Assembly: GCA_964623885.1 (NCBI GenBank)
Contig: CAZUVM010000045.1
Coordinates: 1 to 28,477 of the forward strand
Source of the DNA: CAZUVM01 sp964623885
Lineage (GTDB): Bacteria > Verrucomicrobiota > Verrucomicrobiia > Limisphaerales > UBA8199
Length of the DNA: 28,477 nucleotides
Direction: 5' to 3'
Position numbers and translations under genes: made by a program. Positions 21,371-28,477 of the stretch are shown in pieces (the stretch's first letter is position 1; every line of letters begins with the position of its first letter). Below the pieces are notes generated by a model, which worked only from the letters and a program-made list of their open reading frames with translations, did no database searches and had not been told where the DNA came from.

Positions 21371-23032
21371 TTACCAAAGCCACCAATAGGCGAGCACGGT
21401 GAGGACGGCGATACTTGCCAGGTGGAGACGCCAGTCCGAAAAACCTTCGAATGGCTCGACTGCCCCGGTCCAGTTGACCGTGGTTTTCTCGAGCTTGGCG
21501 GGGTCGGTCTTTTTGGTGAACACCGACACGCCGAACAGGACGAGAGTAATGAGTAGCGCGCCCCATAAACCGCGGTAGGTAAAATTCTCGGTAATGGGAT
21601 GATGGAGCAATGGGAAAAGTTTCGCTGCCAGCAATTTGTCGGGGAGCAGTGCGTCGATCACGAAGACAGTAGAAAGTCCGATCCCGGAAAGAAATGCGGC
21701 TGCGGCTCCGGCAAAGGTCACCCGCTTGCTCAGAATCCCGAACAGAATTGGAGGGGCCAAAGGCATGGACAGGTAGATCGAAATGGTCTGCAGATATTTG
21801 TAGATCCCTTCGGGCTGCCAGGCGATGACGGCGGCCGCACCTACACCCAAGAGCATGGCCAAAACGATGGCCACACGGCCGAGGCCGACTTGTTGTGCTT
21901 CGGTGGTCTGTGGGCGGAACCGCAGGATGAAATCCCGCACCGCGATGGTAGAGATGGAGTTCATCACGGCAATGGTCGAGCATAACACGGCCCCCAGCAG
22001 AGCCGCCAAGACGTAACCGCGTAGGCCAGTCGGCAGGAGATTGTCGAGGATCCAAATGAAAGTGCCGCGGCTGTCGTGAACGCTAATGCGGGGATTGAGC
22101 GCCAAAGTAATGACGCCAGGCAGCGCGAAAATAAAAACCGGGGTCAGCTTCAGGAGCGCGGCGAACATCGCGCCCCGGCGCGCCTCTTTCAGGTCGCGGG
22201 CGCCGAGCAATCGCTGGACATTGACCTGATCCATGCCCCAATAAAACAAGCCGGCATAGAGCACCGTCAGGACCACGCCCCAGAACGGATAGACTGGATC
22301 GGTCCAAGCCCGGTGGATGTGCAGGGCGTCCGGGACCGGCGAATGTTGCACCGCTTGCTGGAGCGCACTCCAGCCACCGACCTTGTGCAGCCCGGTAAAG
22401 AGGATAATCGCTGAACCAACGATCATGATCGGTGAGTGAATAGCATCGGTATAGGCGACGACGCCGAACCCGCCGATGATCGTGATAATGGCCGTCGTGA
22501 TCCCCATGATCACCACGCTTTGCATGATCCCCCAACCCGTTACTGCCTGCATCACCAGCGCCCCGGCATACAGCGTAAACGCCATTTTGGTCACGATGCA
22601 GATGAAGACCATGATACCGGAAAAACACATCCGGGCTTCGGTCCGGTAGCGCAATTCGAGAAACTCAGGAATCGTAAAAACCTTGTTTTTGATGTAGTAA
22701 GGCAGCAGCACCGCCGCGGTGAGTCCCAGCGCAACGACGGTGATGAGCTCTACGGTTCCGGCACAAAGCCCGTAGCGATAGGAATCGCCGGAGAGCCCGA
22801 CCATGTGCTCCGAACCGATGTTGGTCGAAAACAGCGAGGCTCCCACGATAGACCAGGTGAGCGTGCGCCCCGCGAGGAAGAAGCTGCTGCTGTCACGTTT
22901 CTTGCGAGCCAGCAGCCCCAGATACAACCCCAGCGCCACGTTAAATGCTAGTGCCGCCAGGCAGACAATCCAGTCAATCGAGGTCAGATGCAGTTGCATC
23001 TCATTGGAAGGAGCGCCTGACGATACCTGCAT
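21371..23032 (-). CDS. Sodium/solute symporter (SSS/SGLT family)
   Basis: A 553-residue transporter with about 14 membrane helices. Family marks include 'FFLAGRTLTWSIVGASLFSTNIG', 'FTIPEFLELRY', 'YTDAIHSPIMIVG', 'WGMDQVNVQRLLGA' and 'LLGAVLCSTIAVMNS'. SSS proteins use the sodium gradient to import sugars, sugar acids, proline and similar solutes; this one resembles the sugar-type branch. It is convergent with the catabolic operon, with only eight bases between stops, and may import that operon's substrate (inference). ATG 23032 has GAGG upstream; ATG 22999 (MQLHLTSIDW) would remove 11 residues and is also plausible. Confidence 0.9.
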   Translation of the reverse strand: MQVSSGAPSNEMQLHLTSIDWIVCLAALAFNVALGLYLGLLARKKRDSSSFFLAGRTLTWSIVGASLFSTNIGSEHMVGLSGDSYRYGLCAGTVELITVVALGLTAAVLLPYYIKNKVFTIPEFLELRYRTEARMCFSGIMVFICIVTKMAFTLYAGALVMQAVTGWGIMQSVVIMGITTAIITIIGGFGVVAYTDAIHSPIMIVGSAIILFTGLHKVGGWSALQQAVQHSPVPDALHIHRAWTDPVYPFWGVVLTVLYAGLFYWGMDQVNVQRLLGARDLKEARRGAMFAALLKLTPVFIFALPGVITLALNPRISVHDSRGTFIWILDNLLPTGLRGYVLAALLGAVLCSTIAVMNSISTIAVRDFILRFRPQTTEAQQVGLGRVAIVLAMLLGVGAAAVIAWQPEGIYKYLQTISIYLSMPLAPPILFGILSKRVTFAGAAAAFLSGIGLSTVFVIDALLPDKLLAAKLFPLLHHPITENFTYRGLWGALLITLVLFGVSVFTKKTDPAKLEKTTVNWTGAVEPFEGFSDWRLHLASIAVLTVLAYWWLW

Positions 23033-23174
23033 GCCCGGTGCCTCGGGCTCGCATTCACAGGATTCATCGGCTCGGAGTCTAACGCAAAACCGGTTACCAG
23101 AATATTCGTATTTTGGACAAACCGATTAGCAAATTGAACTCGATGTCCCGAATTGTCGGTTTCAATGACTAAGA

Positions 23175-24635
23175 TTACGGCAGCTTTTCGATTATCAACA
23201 CCCAGTCGGGCTCAACAGCATGGTTCTTGCCTGGCGTGAAGAATTGCTTTGCGCCGGCATTAGTAAAGGGTGATCCGGTGATGGCCTGGTAGGTATTGGC
23301 GCTGGGATCAAACCAGCGGGCGGTGACGCCGTTCTGCAGTCGGCTCAGGTCCACGGTGATCGTTCCGCCCTGCGGCAGGTAAGCCACACCTAGCGAGCCG
23401 TCCGGAGTCAAGGCGGCTGTCACGTAGTCATTCATGGCAAACCGTCCGCCAGGCTTTGTGGCCGGTGGCCCGGCGGAAATGAACTTGCCGTAGCCAGCCG
23501 TGACAAAAGTGTGTGCCTGGTCGGGGACCAGTTCATACCACTTTCGCGTGGCGAAAAATTCTCTCATGTAGCCGAGTTCGGTGACGCCCGGCGTGTACAG
23601 GTGGCTTTGCCAGCCCGCCGCAAAAGTCCAGGTATAATGATTCCCATAGAGCTGGCCGGTCGCTCCGGAGAGCATGGTCCAGTATTCCTGCATCCTCAGA
23701 ATGTGCAGCGAACCGCCGTCTTCCTCATTGTTTGTCTCACATTCATAGTTGGCTTCGCCCATGAAGACTGGGATGTTCGTCGATTGGTTGTAGGCATAAA
23801 GCACCTCGGCATAAGTGGCGTAGTAGGTGTAGGCGAGATTGAGGCTGACGATCGATTTCCAGTTCGGGTCGTCCAGGGAACTGCTCGCCTGGTAATTCAA
23901 CTCTACCGTGTGAATATGGTTAGGATCCTTGTCCTTGATCCCCAGGGCCACGGCGGTCATGACCGTATCGTTCGTTGCCACATTCCAATTCTGAAAGTCA
24001 TTGCCATGGAGCCAAAGTACGTTGGAAGAGTCTTTGTAACGGGCGCCCAGGTATTGACCGTAGGCCCGGCAGCGGGCCGTCCCGTTGTCCCGTGCCATCG
24101 GCAGCAGCCCCGCCGGATCGATTGGGTCGAGCATCATCACCAGACCGTTAGTCCCGGCGATTCGGACGACCTGGTCCACATATGAGAAATACGCTTCATT
24201 CGGCGTGGTGAAATCGTAGGAACTCGTGCCGGGCAAGGTCCTGGTGAAGGGCTTTGTTCCATCCAAAAGGGCGCCGTTGGTGCGCCCGCCGGTGTACGGG
24301 ACACAAAGCAATTCGACCCACAAGCTATTGAATCCATGTGCCGCGCGATCGGTCAGGTACGCGGCCACATCCGACGGGGAGAGATTCACCAGCAAGGAAT
24401 GCGGTGAATCGCCCAGCATCAGGAACGGAGCGTCGTCCTGATCCGCGAGAATACGGGTGTGATTGCTGCTCACCTTGATCGGGAAGTTCGCTCCATAAAC
24501 CACCTCGAAAGAAACCAAACCGATCATCGCAAGACACCGCAGCGGGACGGTACAGCGCCGTTGCAGGCAAACGCCTCGAGACGTACCTGACTTGATGCGC
24601 TGCGTAGTTGAAGACGATTCGATTGAAAGGTCCAT
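23175..24635 (-). CDS. Secreted DUF4038/apiosidase-like glycoside hydrolase with collagen-binding-like C-terminus
   Basis: A 486-residue secreted protein. A basic N-terminus and hydrophobic stretch (about 30-48, ending VYGA) form a signal. Residues 52-370 match the DUF4038 (apiosidase-like, GH140-type) TIM barrel: 'KVSSNHTRILADQDDAPFLM', 'GDSPHSLL' and 'GFNSLWVELL'. The likely acid and nucleophile are D213 (HGNDF) and E294 (FMGEANYE). The last 110 residues (from 'HTFVTAGYGKF', with 'VAYLPQGGTITVDLSRL' and 'ARWFDPSANTY') resemble the small domain that follows DUF4038. Relatives cleave plant cell-wall side chains such as apiose in rhamnogalacturonan II. It is divergent from the GH9 genes. An in-frame ATG at 24527 would give a shorter signal. 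Confidence 0.85.
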   Translation of the reverse strand: MDLSIESSSTTQRIKSGTSRGVCLQRRCTVPLRCLAMIGLVSFEVVYGANFPIKVSSNHTRILADQDDAPFLMLGDSPHSLLVNLSPSDVAAYLTDRAAHGFNSLWVELLCVPYTGGRTNGALLDGTKPFTRTLPGTSSYDFTTPNEAYFSYVDQVVRIAGTNGLVMMLDPIDPAGLLPMARDNGTARCRAYGQYLGARYKDSSNVLWLHGNDFQNWNVATNDTVMTAVALGIKDKDPNHIHTVELNYQASSSLDDPNWKSIVSLNLAYTYYATYAEVLYAYNQSTNIPVFMGEANYECETNNEEDGGSLHILRMQEYWTMLSGATGQLYGNHYTWTFAAGWQSHLYTPGVTELGYMREFFATRKWYELVPDQAHTFVTAGYGKFISAGPPATKPGGRFAMNDYVTAALTPDGSLGVAYLPQGGTITVDLSRLQNGVTARWFDPSANTYQAITGSPFTNAGAKQFFTPGKNHAVEPDWVLIIEKLP

Positions 24636-24745
24636 ACCGCGCTGTCTGCTTTCAAGAAAGTTGAACTTGCGGGCGCCGAACCCACACAGGTGATGGCATA
24701 ATGCAGCCGCATGTGAGATGACAAGTCTTAACCACGCCTAACTGC

Positions 24746-24758
24746 CTCAGCGGCTGAG
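24746..24758. promoter_or_regulatory. Perfect inverted repeat between divergent glycosidase genes
   Basis: CTCAGC-g-GCTGAG lies in the 242-base region between the divergently transcribed DUF4038 and GH9 genes, 120 bases before the GH9 start. It could be a shared operator, but may equally be chance. Confidence 0.25.
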
Positions 24759-24877
24759 TTCAATTTGGTAATTCTTTTGTCCACAATACAAATGGACCGG
24801 CCAGGAAGTTTTTCTTAATTGTTGGCATTGGGCGCCCGACCGAAGGGCACAAATGAGAGAAGAATTGGGTCCTTTTT

Positions 24878-27271
24878 ATGAAACATCTTTGGATCGCCGT
24901 TGGTTGGCTGGCTGCTGCGCTAATGGCCAACGGCCAGCTTCCAATCCAGGAAATTCGCACCGCCTCGAGCACTGAGTTGGTGGCCTTTTTTCACGATCCA
25001 ACTTTTAATGGTCCGGTTTGGTTAAGAACCTACACGACCAATGCGATCAACGTCAGCAACCCCTCGGCGTGGACGCTCAACGGCCAGCCGGTGAGCTCGC
25101 TTTATGAATTCGTGACCGAGTCCCGTGGCTCGGATTATCACATTTACATGCAGGTGCCGCCACTGACGAATGGGGCGGCCTACACGCTGGTGACGCCGTA
25201 CGGCACCACGAATTTTGTGTTTGAGGATACGAACATTCTGTGTGAGTCCATCCATGTTAACCAGACCGGCTACAGCGCCTTGTCCCAGGTGCGCTACGGC
25301 GACTTTGGCATTTGGCTCGGCACAGGCGGGTCGCGGCCGATCAATGGGCCGCTGCCCACCTACACCGTGATCCATCAGTTTACGGGACAACCCGTCGCGT
25401 CGGGGACACTGCAAGCAATGACCACTGCCCAACCGGACACTTCGTCGGGGGATTATGTGTATCGGATCGATCTGTCGGTGGTGCCGGAAGGTGGCCCGTA
25501 TCGCATCGTGGTGAATGGGTACGGCTGCTCGTATCCCTTTGGCGTGGGGGGCGATTTTTCCCGGCACCTGGCGTATGTGGCCTTCCGTGGTTTGTATTAT
25601 CAGCGGTGCGGCTGCCCGATTGTGCAGCCCTATGCGTGGGCCAATCTCCGGCCCAGCGCCTGTCACACAAATGTGTATGATGATGAATACCCGAACAACA
25701 ATATCACCAGCCCCGTCAGCACGAGCGCTCCCAAATTAACGGTCCACGGCGGTTACCATGACGCCTCAAATCCACCGCGCAACCACGCGGCTTTGATAGT
25801 GCCGATCGTGCTCATGACGACCTATGAAGTGTTTCCGCAGTATTTCACCAGCAATCAATTCAACATTCCCAACCAGTTCGATGCGGCTTACAACATCATC
25901 GCCGGCGGCAACGGACTTCCGGACATCCTCAACGAGGCGAATTGGTGCCTGATGTTTTTTACCAACGTGCAGAGCACGCCGAAGGAACTCGTCGGCGCCG
26001 TCGCTTCCGGAACGGATGCCTATAATGCTGGGCCGGCCTGGGGCGCCAACATGGACATGGACACGACAATCTATACGACCATAACGAACGTCGGTCAGTC
26101 CTCCGGCCTGGCAGCGGGGGCATTCATGCACTTTGCCCGGCTCATCCAAACCTTCAACCCTACGCTGAGCGCGGACTTTCAGTCTCGCGGAGTCGCCGCC
26201 TACAACGCCGCAGGCTCAGCTGCGAGTTTTCAGGACAAGCTCTACTATAATATCCAATACTATTTGCTCACCGGGAATACGGCCGCCAGCAATTACATCC
26301 GCTCCTACTACCAAAACCAAACGTACTTTTTCACCAATACCTTTCGCTACGAGGCTAGCGGGTTTGTGGTCAATAACGGCCAAATCTGGCTGGCCAGCTA
26401 CTTCATGTCATATATCACGGCAACAAACCGAGCCACCGACCCGACCATTGTCGCTTATTTCAAGTCGATCCTGCAGCAAGCCGCCGACAACGAAGCGGGA
26501 TGGATCAATGGTGATGCCTACCCATGCGGCTGGCCGACGAACGCCAATCCCTATACCCAGGCGAATTATACGAAGGGCGCCTTTACGTCGCAGGGGGAGT
26601 TTGCCTATCCGTGTTTGATGCAGTGGGCGCTGACGGGGACGCAGAAATACATCGATACCGTCAGCCAGCTAATGGATTACGACCAGGGCCTGAATCCTAT
26701 CGGCAAGTGCTACTTGACGGGAATGGGATTCAACCGGGTCCGCAATCCGGAGTTGAACGAATCGTCCATCTATGCCGAGGCGCAGGGCTGGGGTGGTCCG
26801 CAGCCGGGGGTCACTGTTTATGGACCGGGCACGACCCAATTGGCTGCCAATGAAAACACAAACAGTGCTCCGCAGATCCCGAATGCCAATTTTCTGCCGC
26901 GTGAACGGGTCTGGGTGGATGACTTGGGCAATTACGAATGGAATGAGTATACCGATTATCAATGCTTGGCGTGGCCGGCGGCCATCTACCCGGTGCTGGC
27001 GCAAGGTGGCACCTGGCGGCCTGCTGACGGCGAGCCGTTCCTAACCCCGGGGGCTTCGATTCAAGCAGGCCGCAACGGACAGGTGCTACAGTTTGGTGGC
27101 ATTCCTTACCAGACTTACGTTCTTCAATCGGCAACCAATACGAATGGCCCTTGGTCCACGGCGTCCGGACCCGTGACGGCGGATATCTCGGGGAGGGTGC
27201 GATTTATCGATACCACGACGTCTGTGGCGACAAAGTTCTACCGCGCTCAGGGGTCAGCGCCGATTTACTAG
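24878..27271 (+). CDS. Secreted glycoside hydrolase family 9 protein with altered base motif
   Basis: A 797-residue protein with a signal peptide (residues 1-19, cleavage near NG-Q20). An N-terminal Ig-like part of CelD type (about 20-225, 'ESIHVNQTGYSALSQVRY') leads into a GH9 (alpha/alpha)6 barrel (about 235-705): 'LYYQRCGCPI', 'GGYHDASN', 'GNGLPDILNEANW', 'NPIGKCYLTGMG' and the acid E690 in 'WNEYTDYQ'. In ordinary GH9 enzymes the motif is DAGD, whose second Asp is the catalytic base; here it is Asn298 (DASN). The usual 'PHHR' histidines are also not seen. The last 75 residues form the 'YVLQSATNTNGPW ... FYRA' domain common in secreted verrucomicrobial proteins. The cellulose-type substrate is uncertain. 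A GH9 paralogue follows 26 bases downstream. Confidence 0.87.
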   Translation: MKHLWIAVGWLAAALMANGQLPIQEIRTASSTELVAFFHDPTFNGPVWLRTYTTNAINVSNPSAWTLNGQPVSSLYEFVTESRGSDYHIYMQVPPLTNGAAYTLVTPYGTTNFVFEDTNILCESIHVNQTGYSALSQVRYGDFGIWLGTGGSRPINGPLPTYTVIHQFTGQPVASGTLQAMTTAQPDTSSGDYVYRIDLSVVPEGGPYRIVVNGYGCSYPFGVGGDFSRHLAYVAFRGLYYQRCGCPIVQPYAWANLRPSACHTNVYDDEYPNNNITSPVSTSAPKLTVHGGYHDASNPPRNHAALIVPIVLMTTYEVFPQYFTSNQFNIPNQFDAAYNIIAGGNGLPDILNEANWCLMFFTNVQSTPKELVGAVASGTDAYNAGPAWGANMDMDTTIYTTITNVGQSSGLAAGAFMHFARLIQTFNPTLSADFQSRGVAAYNAAGSAASFQDKLYYNIQYYLLTGNTAASNYIRSYYQNQTYFFTNTFRYEASGFVVNNGQIWLASYFMSYITATNRATDPTIVAYFKSILQQAADNEAGWINGDAYPCGWPTNANPYTQANYTKGAFTSQGEFAYPCLMQWALTGTQKYIDTVSQLMDYDQGLNPIGKCYLTGMGFNRVRNPELNESSIYAEAQGWGGPQPGVTVYGPGTTQLAANENTNSAPQIPNANFLPRERVWVDDLGNYEWNEYTDYQCLAWPAAIYPVLAQGGTWRPADGEPFLTPGASIQAGRNGQVLQFGGIPYQTYVLQSATNTNGPWSTASGPVTADISGRVRFIDTTTSVATKFYRAQGSAPIY

Positions 27272-27297
27272 ACCGGGCCGGATGAAAGCTGACCAGG

Positions 27298-28477
27298 ATG
27301 AATAATACCGCCGCGCAACCTGACTGTAAGGGACGACGCAAGGAGTGTTTTCGCTCACGAGCCATTCCACAGCGGACTCCTCAGGTCCTCCCCGTTAGCG
27401 CGCGCAAATGGCGCGGGCTAGTTATACTCCTCAGCCTGGCGTGGGGTATGTTGTCGGCGCAGGCACAACTTTTTTTCCGAGAAATCCGCACTGCTTCGGA
27501 CACTCTTCTGGTAGCCCTTTTCGAGAGCACCAATGTCACCGGCCCGGTCTGGGACCGCGTCATTCGCACCAATGAAGTGAACACGGCCGACCTATCCTTA
27601 TGGAGGCTGGACGGGCAGCCGGTAATAGCCATCGACGAATTTGTGACGCCGACCGAGAATTGCGACTACCATATTTATCTGCAAGTGCCGAGACTCGTAA
27701 ACGGGAAGCGTTACACCCTGGAGACGCCGCACGGCAACACTAACTTCGTGTTCGATGACAAGAAGATCCTTTGCGAATCGATCAAGGTAAATCAGAACGC
27801 CTATAGCGGATTGTCCAAGGTGCGCTACGCCAACTTCGCGATTTGGCTGGGTACTGGCGGACCTAAACCGATCAGCGGCGAAGTTCCAAGCTACACGGTA
27901 TTCAAAGCGTCGAATGGAGAACAGGTGGCCGCGGGGACGCTAAAACAGTTCGGTGACGGACAACCGGACGCTTCTTCCGGTGATTACGTGTATCGGATCG
28001 ATCTCTCTGGCATGCCGGAGGGCGGGCCGTACAAGATTTCCGTGAAAGGCTATGGATGTTCCTATCCTTTTGGCGTGGGTGCGGACTTTTCAAGGCGCCT
28101 GGGGTATGTTGAATTCCGGGCGTTGTATTACCAGCGGTGCGGCTGCCCGATCGTCAAGCCGTATGCGCCATTCGATCTGCGACCGGAGCCTTGTCACATC
28201 GTAGTTTACGACACGCTGAAATCCCCGCCCAGCCAGGACAATGTCCGGGTGCGCACTAACGACCCGCCGATGACCGTTTACGGCGGTTACCATGATGCGG
28301 GAGATTCCGATCGTTTGTTGTATCACCTGATGGTGCCGGCGACGCTGCTGACAACGTACGAGGCGTTCCCCGGCAAGTTCACCGATGACCAATTCAACAT
28401 CCCCGATAAGTTCGACTCGAATTACCACATCATTGGCAAGGGCAACGGGAGACCCGACATCATCGACGAGCGAGACA
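27298..28477 (+). CDS. Glycoside hydrolase family 9 protein, 3' end beyond the window
   Basis: An open frame from ATG 27298 to the last base, giving 393 residues without a stop. After a long basic N-terminus comes a signal helix (RGLVILLSLAWGMLSAQAQ), then the same Ig-like and GH9 parts as in the preceding gene, very similar throughout ('EIRTAS', 'CDYHIYLQVP', 'YRIDLSGMPEGGPY', 'YYQRCGCPIVKPY'). Here the motif is intact, GGYHDAGD with D333 and D336, so this copy has the normal catalytic base. The cut end reads GKGNGRPDIIDERD. The two genes are a tandem duplication that has diverged at the active site. The start codon lacks a well-spaced ribosome binding site; no better start is seen. Confidence 0.85.
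   Translation, partial: MNNTAAQPDCKGRRKECFRSRAIPQRTPQVLPVSARKWRGLVILLSLAWGMLSAQAQLFFREIRTASDTLLVALFESTNVTGPVWDRVIRTNEVNTADLSLWRLDGQPVIAIDEFVTPTENCDYHIYLQVPRLVNGKRYTLETPHGNTNFVFDDKKILCESIKVNQNAYSGLSKVRYANFAIWLGTGGPKPISGEVPSYTVFKASNGEQVAAGTLKQFGDGQPDASSGDYVYRIDLSGMPEGGPYKISVKGYGCSYPFGVGADFSRRLGYVEFRALYYQRCGCPIVKPYAPFDLRPEPCHIVVYDTLKSPPSQDNVRVRTNDPPMTVYGGYHDAGDSDRLLYHLMVPATLLTTYEAFPGKFTDDQFNIPDKFDSNYHIIGKGNGRPDIIDERD

Noticed and set aside
22083..22628. A 181-residue frame inside the symporter gene
   Set aside because: It lies in another phase of the same strand as the symporter and reads as His/Arg-rich shadow sequence.

Overview
The window looks like a chromosomal piece of a Verrucomicrobiota bacterium, probably of the Pedosphaera/Limisphaerales kind. 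The evidence is four separate type IV prepilin-like proteins of the 'FTLVELLVVIAIIAILAALLLP' class, one with an exact H-X9-DG motif, plus a zinc-ribbon/membrane protein, NHL propeller, secreted sugar isomerase and secreted glycosidases with the N-terminal and C-terminal modules usual in that phylum. No rRNA, tRNA, CRISPR array, phage or insertion sequence was seen. Taxonomy is inferred from protein style only.

Layout. 1-2.8 kb: a non-coding leader, a prepilin-like protein with a downstream secreted alpha/beta-hydrolase, and a DoxX-like membrane protein. 3.0-8.8 kb: a tightly packed five-gene electron-transfer operon. It encodes a NarK-type nitrate transporter fused to a NarI-like di-haem cytochrome b domain, a NarB/NasA-like molybdopterin nitrate reductase, a four-cluster ferredoxin subunit, a Rieske protein with an apparent frameshift near its start, and a small two-helix membrane protein. 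9.0-16.8 kb: a Tat-type sugar isomerase, two small hypothetical genes, two paralogous prepilins on either side of a zinc-ribbon membrane protein, and an NHL-propeller/prepilin pair on the minus strand. 17.1-21.4 kb: a visibly GC-richer catabolic operon of a zinc-type dehydrogenase, SDR, sugar isomerase/epimerase, cyclase-family hydrolase and a HUMPS-type decarboxylase. A convergent sodium/solute symporter follows (21.4-23.0 kb). 23.2-28.5 kb: a divergent apiosidase-like (DUF4038) glycosidase and two tandem GH9 proteins, the second cut by the window end.

How it may work together. The 3.0-8.8 kb operon could bring in nitrate and reduce it in the cytoplasm with electrons taken from quinol through the fused cytochrome b, the Rieske protein and the ferredoxin. 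The 17.1-23.0 kb genes could import a sugar acid or lactone, open, epimerise and oxidise it, and decarboxylate the 3-keto acid. The decarboxylase lacks the phosphate-binding Arg of its family and no kinase is present, so a non-phosphorylated route is suggested. The secreted glycosidases point to plant-polysaccharide use. These functional links are inference from gene order and motifs.
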